Source: Isochrysis galbana
Lineage: Eukaryota > Haptophyta > Isochrysidales > Isochrysidaceae
Reading direction: 5' to 3'
Length of the DNA stretch: 64,000 nucleotides
Assembly (NCBI GenBank): GCA_018136815.1
Contig: CM030939.1
Location: forward strand, 4,705,419 to 4,769,418
Shown here piece after piece: positions 61,479 through 64,000 of the stretch. Every line of letters begins with the position of its first letter. The stretch's first letter is position 1. The position numbers and the translations under genes were made by a program. The notes under the pieces were generated by a model. It saw only the letters and a list, made by a program, of their open reading frames with translations. It was not told where the DNA came from and ran no database searches.

Positions 61479-64000
61479 ATGGGGTTGCCCGCTCACGCCG
61501 TGGCCACCCCAGACTCGGGAGACGCAGTGGCCGTCGATTACGATCTCTCGTCGCGCCCCACACGGACGCCGGCGTCTCCTCTTTCTCTCGGCTCTCCGGA
61601 GGATCCCCGTTCCAGGGATCGCCCGCCGGGGCCAACCCCCTTCAGGTCTAGCCCACCGAAACTTCAGGGCGACGACCCCCTCCCCCTGAATTCTACTGCC
61701 GAGGCCATCCACCGGATCGCCGTGGTTGGTTGTTCCTCGGCCGCCAAGTCTACTGAAGCTGCCCGCGCCCCTACGCGCGAGCTCCAAATGTTAGCCGCCT
61801 CCCGTGCCCGGGCTAGCGGTTCCTCCGTCATCTTGCCCCGCCATCTCGCCGAAGCTGCTCTAGCCTTGCGGCGGCCGCACGCGAGCACTCATTCATCACC
61901 CGCTGCCGTACTGCCGACGCATTTTGACGAGCTTTGCGCTGAGTTAGCGGCGATCCACGACGCCGTGACGCTCGACGCGGCCGAGGGGATTCCTCCACCC
62001 CGCGTTCTAGTCGTCGGTGAAGCTAGCGGGGTCGTGTCTTCGATGTTCCTACTCGCCGGAGCGCACGTCGCGACGTGCGATCTACGACCGTCGGAGATCG
62101 ACTACATTCCCCACTTCTGCGGAGATGCTCTTCACATTCAAAACCTCGGTTGGGACCTCGTGGTCGCGCATCCGCCGTGCACGTATTTGTCGGCGGTGAG
62201 TTGCCAGTGGCTCGATCGGGAGCCGGGACGACGCCAGGCTCTCGAATCCGCCGCTAGAGTCTTCCTCGCCATGGCGAGCGCCGACGCGCCTTTCGTTGCC
62301 GTCGAAAATCCTCGAATGCACGCGGAAGCCTCCGCCTTAGTCGGGGGGTTGCGACCGCGGCAGTTTGTGCAGCCGTGGCAGCACGGCACGGGCCATCAAA
62401 AAGCAACTGGCCTGTACCTGACGGCTTCACTCCCGTCCTTGCAGCCTTCGAAGATTGTCGAGGGACGTCTATCCGCTATGGCGGATCTATCGCCGTCGCC
62501 CCACCGTGGCGCCCTTCGCAGCCGCACCTATGTGGGCATTGCCGGTGCAATGGCGGCCCAGTGGATGCCGGTCTTGCGCCGTTATGCGCGCGAAGCCAAG
62601 GCGTCGCGTTCGCTCGACTTCACGGTGGACTGGGCAATTTCCCAAGCAGCTGCCAGCTTGAGAGAACGCCCTTCGCTTTGCTCGACCGGTTTCGAGCTGG
62701 CTGAGCCGAGGACGGCTCTGGCTCGTTTCATGGAGGGGAGAGGCGAAGCAGCTTCTAGCTCTCACCTCACGCCTCCCAGCGGTTCGCCAGTGTCTGATTC
62801 GGTTGTCGTGATCCCGGACGCAGGCCCCGTTGCCGATGCTTCTCGCCTGCTTCATCAGGAGGACTCGGAAACAAACGTATCGCAAGACGAGGCCGAGGCG
62901 GAAGGAGACCGCTTCCTGCCGTGGGAGTGGCCCATAGAGGACCGCTCTACAACGCCAGGCCCTCCAAACACGGTGAAGAAGCGCCGCAGCAAGTGGCAGG
63001 TCTTCGACCGTGATGTAATTTCGGGGGTCCATCGGTGGCAGGATGTCACGCCTTCCATCGCCCAAGAAATCGCTGAGCAAGCGGCAGCTGCGGAGCCGTC
63101 GGAACCTCCCATCTTGTCTCGACTGGGCTCTCAAGGCATCAATGCACTATCTCCGAGCGCCTCCTTCACGGCTGGCGACGAGGGAGTGGCCGAACTGACC
63201 AATTCGTTCGTAGCCGAAAGGCCACTCGAAACCTGGGATGTCGGGCCCGACTCGGGAGAAGATGACACGCCCGAGATGCCAGAACACCGGAGCATGCAGA
63301 CCCTCGAGACCAAGCCCTCCGACGCCGCCGAAGGAGAGGATACTCCACGGGCACTGTATTGCGATGGGGCTACCGCTAGGGGCCTCAGTGCGGCCGGATT
63401 TTCCGAGTTGTCGAAGCTTCCGAAGACAGACTTGCAGAAGTCCCTGGAGAAGGAATGGTCACGCCAAATGGATCAACCTCGGCATCCGACGGACCGTCGA
63501 GGGCTAGGCTATGATGGCGTGCCTAACCCCTCTAGTTCAGCAAAGGCATCCCCACGCTCCTCGATACCATTCGTGCCGCAGACGGTGGCCGCCGCTATCG
63601 AGCGAGTGCCCCACGTCGATGAATCTTCTCCGTCCAGGCTAGCCTCCAATCCAACCACCCTGTCACCCGGAGCCGGAACCTCACTTCCGGTGGAATCTAT
63701 CGCGGACACTCCGCCGCCGCTCTACCCTCGTCACTGCCTCTATGTCCGCGATCTCGTGGTCTGCCGTGCCGATGGCGACCGCGCAGCTCAAGGGTTCGTT
63801 CTCCCGGACGTTGCCCTCACGGTGAACAGCACCCTGGCTGACACTGGAGCGGGCCCGTCAGTAATCACCACTGCTCTTCTCGATCGACTACCTGAAGACG
63901 CCTGCGTCGAACGCGTATCGGACGCTACCGTCCCCAACCTACATGGGCCGGACGGCCTTCCTCTCATCACTAGGGGCCGGGCTAGCCTCGTCTTCTCCTT
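61479..64000 (+). CDS. Second gypsy-type element: methyltransferase-like domain and protease ORF (runs off the window)
   Basis: The ATG at 61479 (MGLPAHAVATPDSGDAVAVD) opens a frame with no stop to the window end, at least 840 residues. After a Ser/Pro-rich N-terminus come ILPRHLAEAALALRRP and THFDELCAELAAI. The conserved domain follows: PRVLVVGEASGVVSSMFLLA, HVATCDLRPSEIDYIPHFCG, LGWDLVVAHPPCTYLSAVSC (Cys about 234), APFVAVENPRMHAEASALVG and SPSPHRGALRSRTYVGIAGA. A long linker leads to LYPRHCLYVRDLVVCR and the protease ALTVNSTLADTGAGPSVITT (Asp about 788). It is clearly homologous to 35564-31581 but diverged in the linkers, with the domain most conserved. Here this ORF appears first: no gag lies before it. 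Confidence 0.82.
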   Translation, partial: MGLPAHAVATPDSGDAVAVDYDLSSRPTRTPASPLSLGSPEDPRSRDRPPGPTPFRSSPPKLQGDDPLPLNSTAEAIHRIAVVGCSSAAKSTEAARAPTRELQMLAASRARASGSSVILPRHLAEAALALRRPHASTHSSPAAVLPTHFDELCAELAAIHDAVTLDAAEGIPPPRVLVVGEASGVVSSMFLLAGAHVATCDLRPSEIDYIPHFCGDALHIQNLGWDLVVAHPPCTYLSAVSCQWLDREPGRRQALESAARVFLAMASADAPFVAVENPRMHAEASALVGGLRPRQFVQPWQHGTGHQKATGLYLTASLPSLQPSKIVEGRLSAMADLSPSPHRGALRSRTYVGIAGAMAAQWMPVLRRYAREAKASRSLDFTVDWAISQAAASLRERPSLCSTGFELAEPRTALARFMEGRGEAASSSHLTPPSGSPVSDSVVVIPDAGPVADASRLLHQEDSETNVSQDEAEAEGDRFLPWEWPIEDRSTTPGPPNTVKKRRSKWQVFDRDVISGVHRWQDVTPSIAQEIAEQAAAAEPSEPPILSRLGSQGINALSPSASFTAGDEGVAELTNSFVAERPLETWDVGPDSGEDDTPEMPEHRSMQTLETKPSDAAEGEDTPRALYCDGATARGLSAAGFSELSKLPKTDLQKSLEKEWSRQMDQPRHPTDRRGLGYDGVPNPSSSAKASPRSSIPFVPQTVAAAIERVPHVDESSPSRLASNPTTLSPGAGTSLPVESIADTPPPLYPRHCLYVRDLVVCRADGDRAAQGFVLPDVALTVNSTLADTGAGPSVITTALLDRLPEDACVERVSDATVPNLHGPDGLPLITRGRASLVFS

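Overview
This is nuclear DNA of a eukaryote, most likely a unicellular photosynthetic protist (a haptophyte-like alga is my best guess, as an inference). The genes are eukaryotic and several have short spliceosomal introns: 26S proteasome Rpn11, eIF3g, NMD3, a PDI, an R-SNARE, an SLC35C2-type transporter, a TLDc protein, a BMT5-type rRNA methyltransferase and a sterol C-24 methyltransferase. The sterol methyltransferase and the proline-rich 'PPSPPPP' surface-type protein suit an alga. The DNA is GC-rich, full of (CT)n/(GA)n tracts, and holds two 100-N assembly gaps (3309-3408, 28409-28508). I rebuilt exon structures by hand from GT/GC-AG signals and reading-frame continuity.

Layout. 0-5 kb: first exon of a PDI (-), a dispersed repeat, then a TCAIM/DUF4460-like gene (+) converging on NMD3 (-) across a gap. 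5-14 kb: an unrecognised ORF, a dead LINE, an R-SNARE (-), an App1/DUF2183-like HAD protein (+), then repeat-rich DNA. 14-27.5 kb: a five-exon SLC35C2-like transporter (-), a hAT-like MITE, a three-exon TLDc gene (+), three unrecognised single-exon ORFs and a BMT5-like gene (-). 28.3-40 kb: a Ty3/gypsy-type retrotransposon (-) whose gag, pol1 and pol2 ORFs are all visible, with an IS5-like DNA transposon abutting its 5' end. 41-49.6 kb: a SAP-domain protein (+), a proline-rich membrane protein (-), retroelement scraps and the sterol methyltransferase (+). 50-51.6 kb: a foldback element. 52-53.8 kb: Rpn11 in five exons (-). 54.1-57.8 kb: a complete copia-type LTR element with identical LTRs and a 5-bp target duplication, but a damaged pol. 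57.9-60.3 kb: eIF3g (+) and a cytochrome b561-type exon pair (-). 60.3-64 kb: the 5' part of a second gypsy-type element (+), running off the window.

The most striking signal is in the gypsy-type family. Both copies carry, in one ORF upstream of the retroviral-type aspartic protease, a conserved domain that looks like a C5-cytosine-methyltransferase-type fold with a PPC catalytic-loop-like motif (HPPCTYLS). Its conservation between two divergent copies argues that it is a working part of the element. The second strong signal is the copia element, which is recent by its LTRs yet has YVDN in place of YVDD, no recognisable integrase, and captured pieces of an ankyrin-like gene and of the IS5-like transposon end. 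It therefore looks mobilised in trans.

The host genes are mostly unrelated housekeeping genes (proteostasis, translation, ribosome biogenesis and export, membrane traffic, sterol synthesis) with no operon logic; the transposable elements explain most of the space between them.
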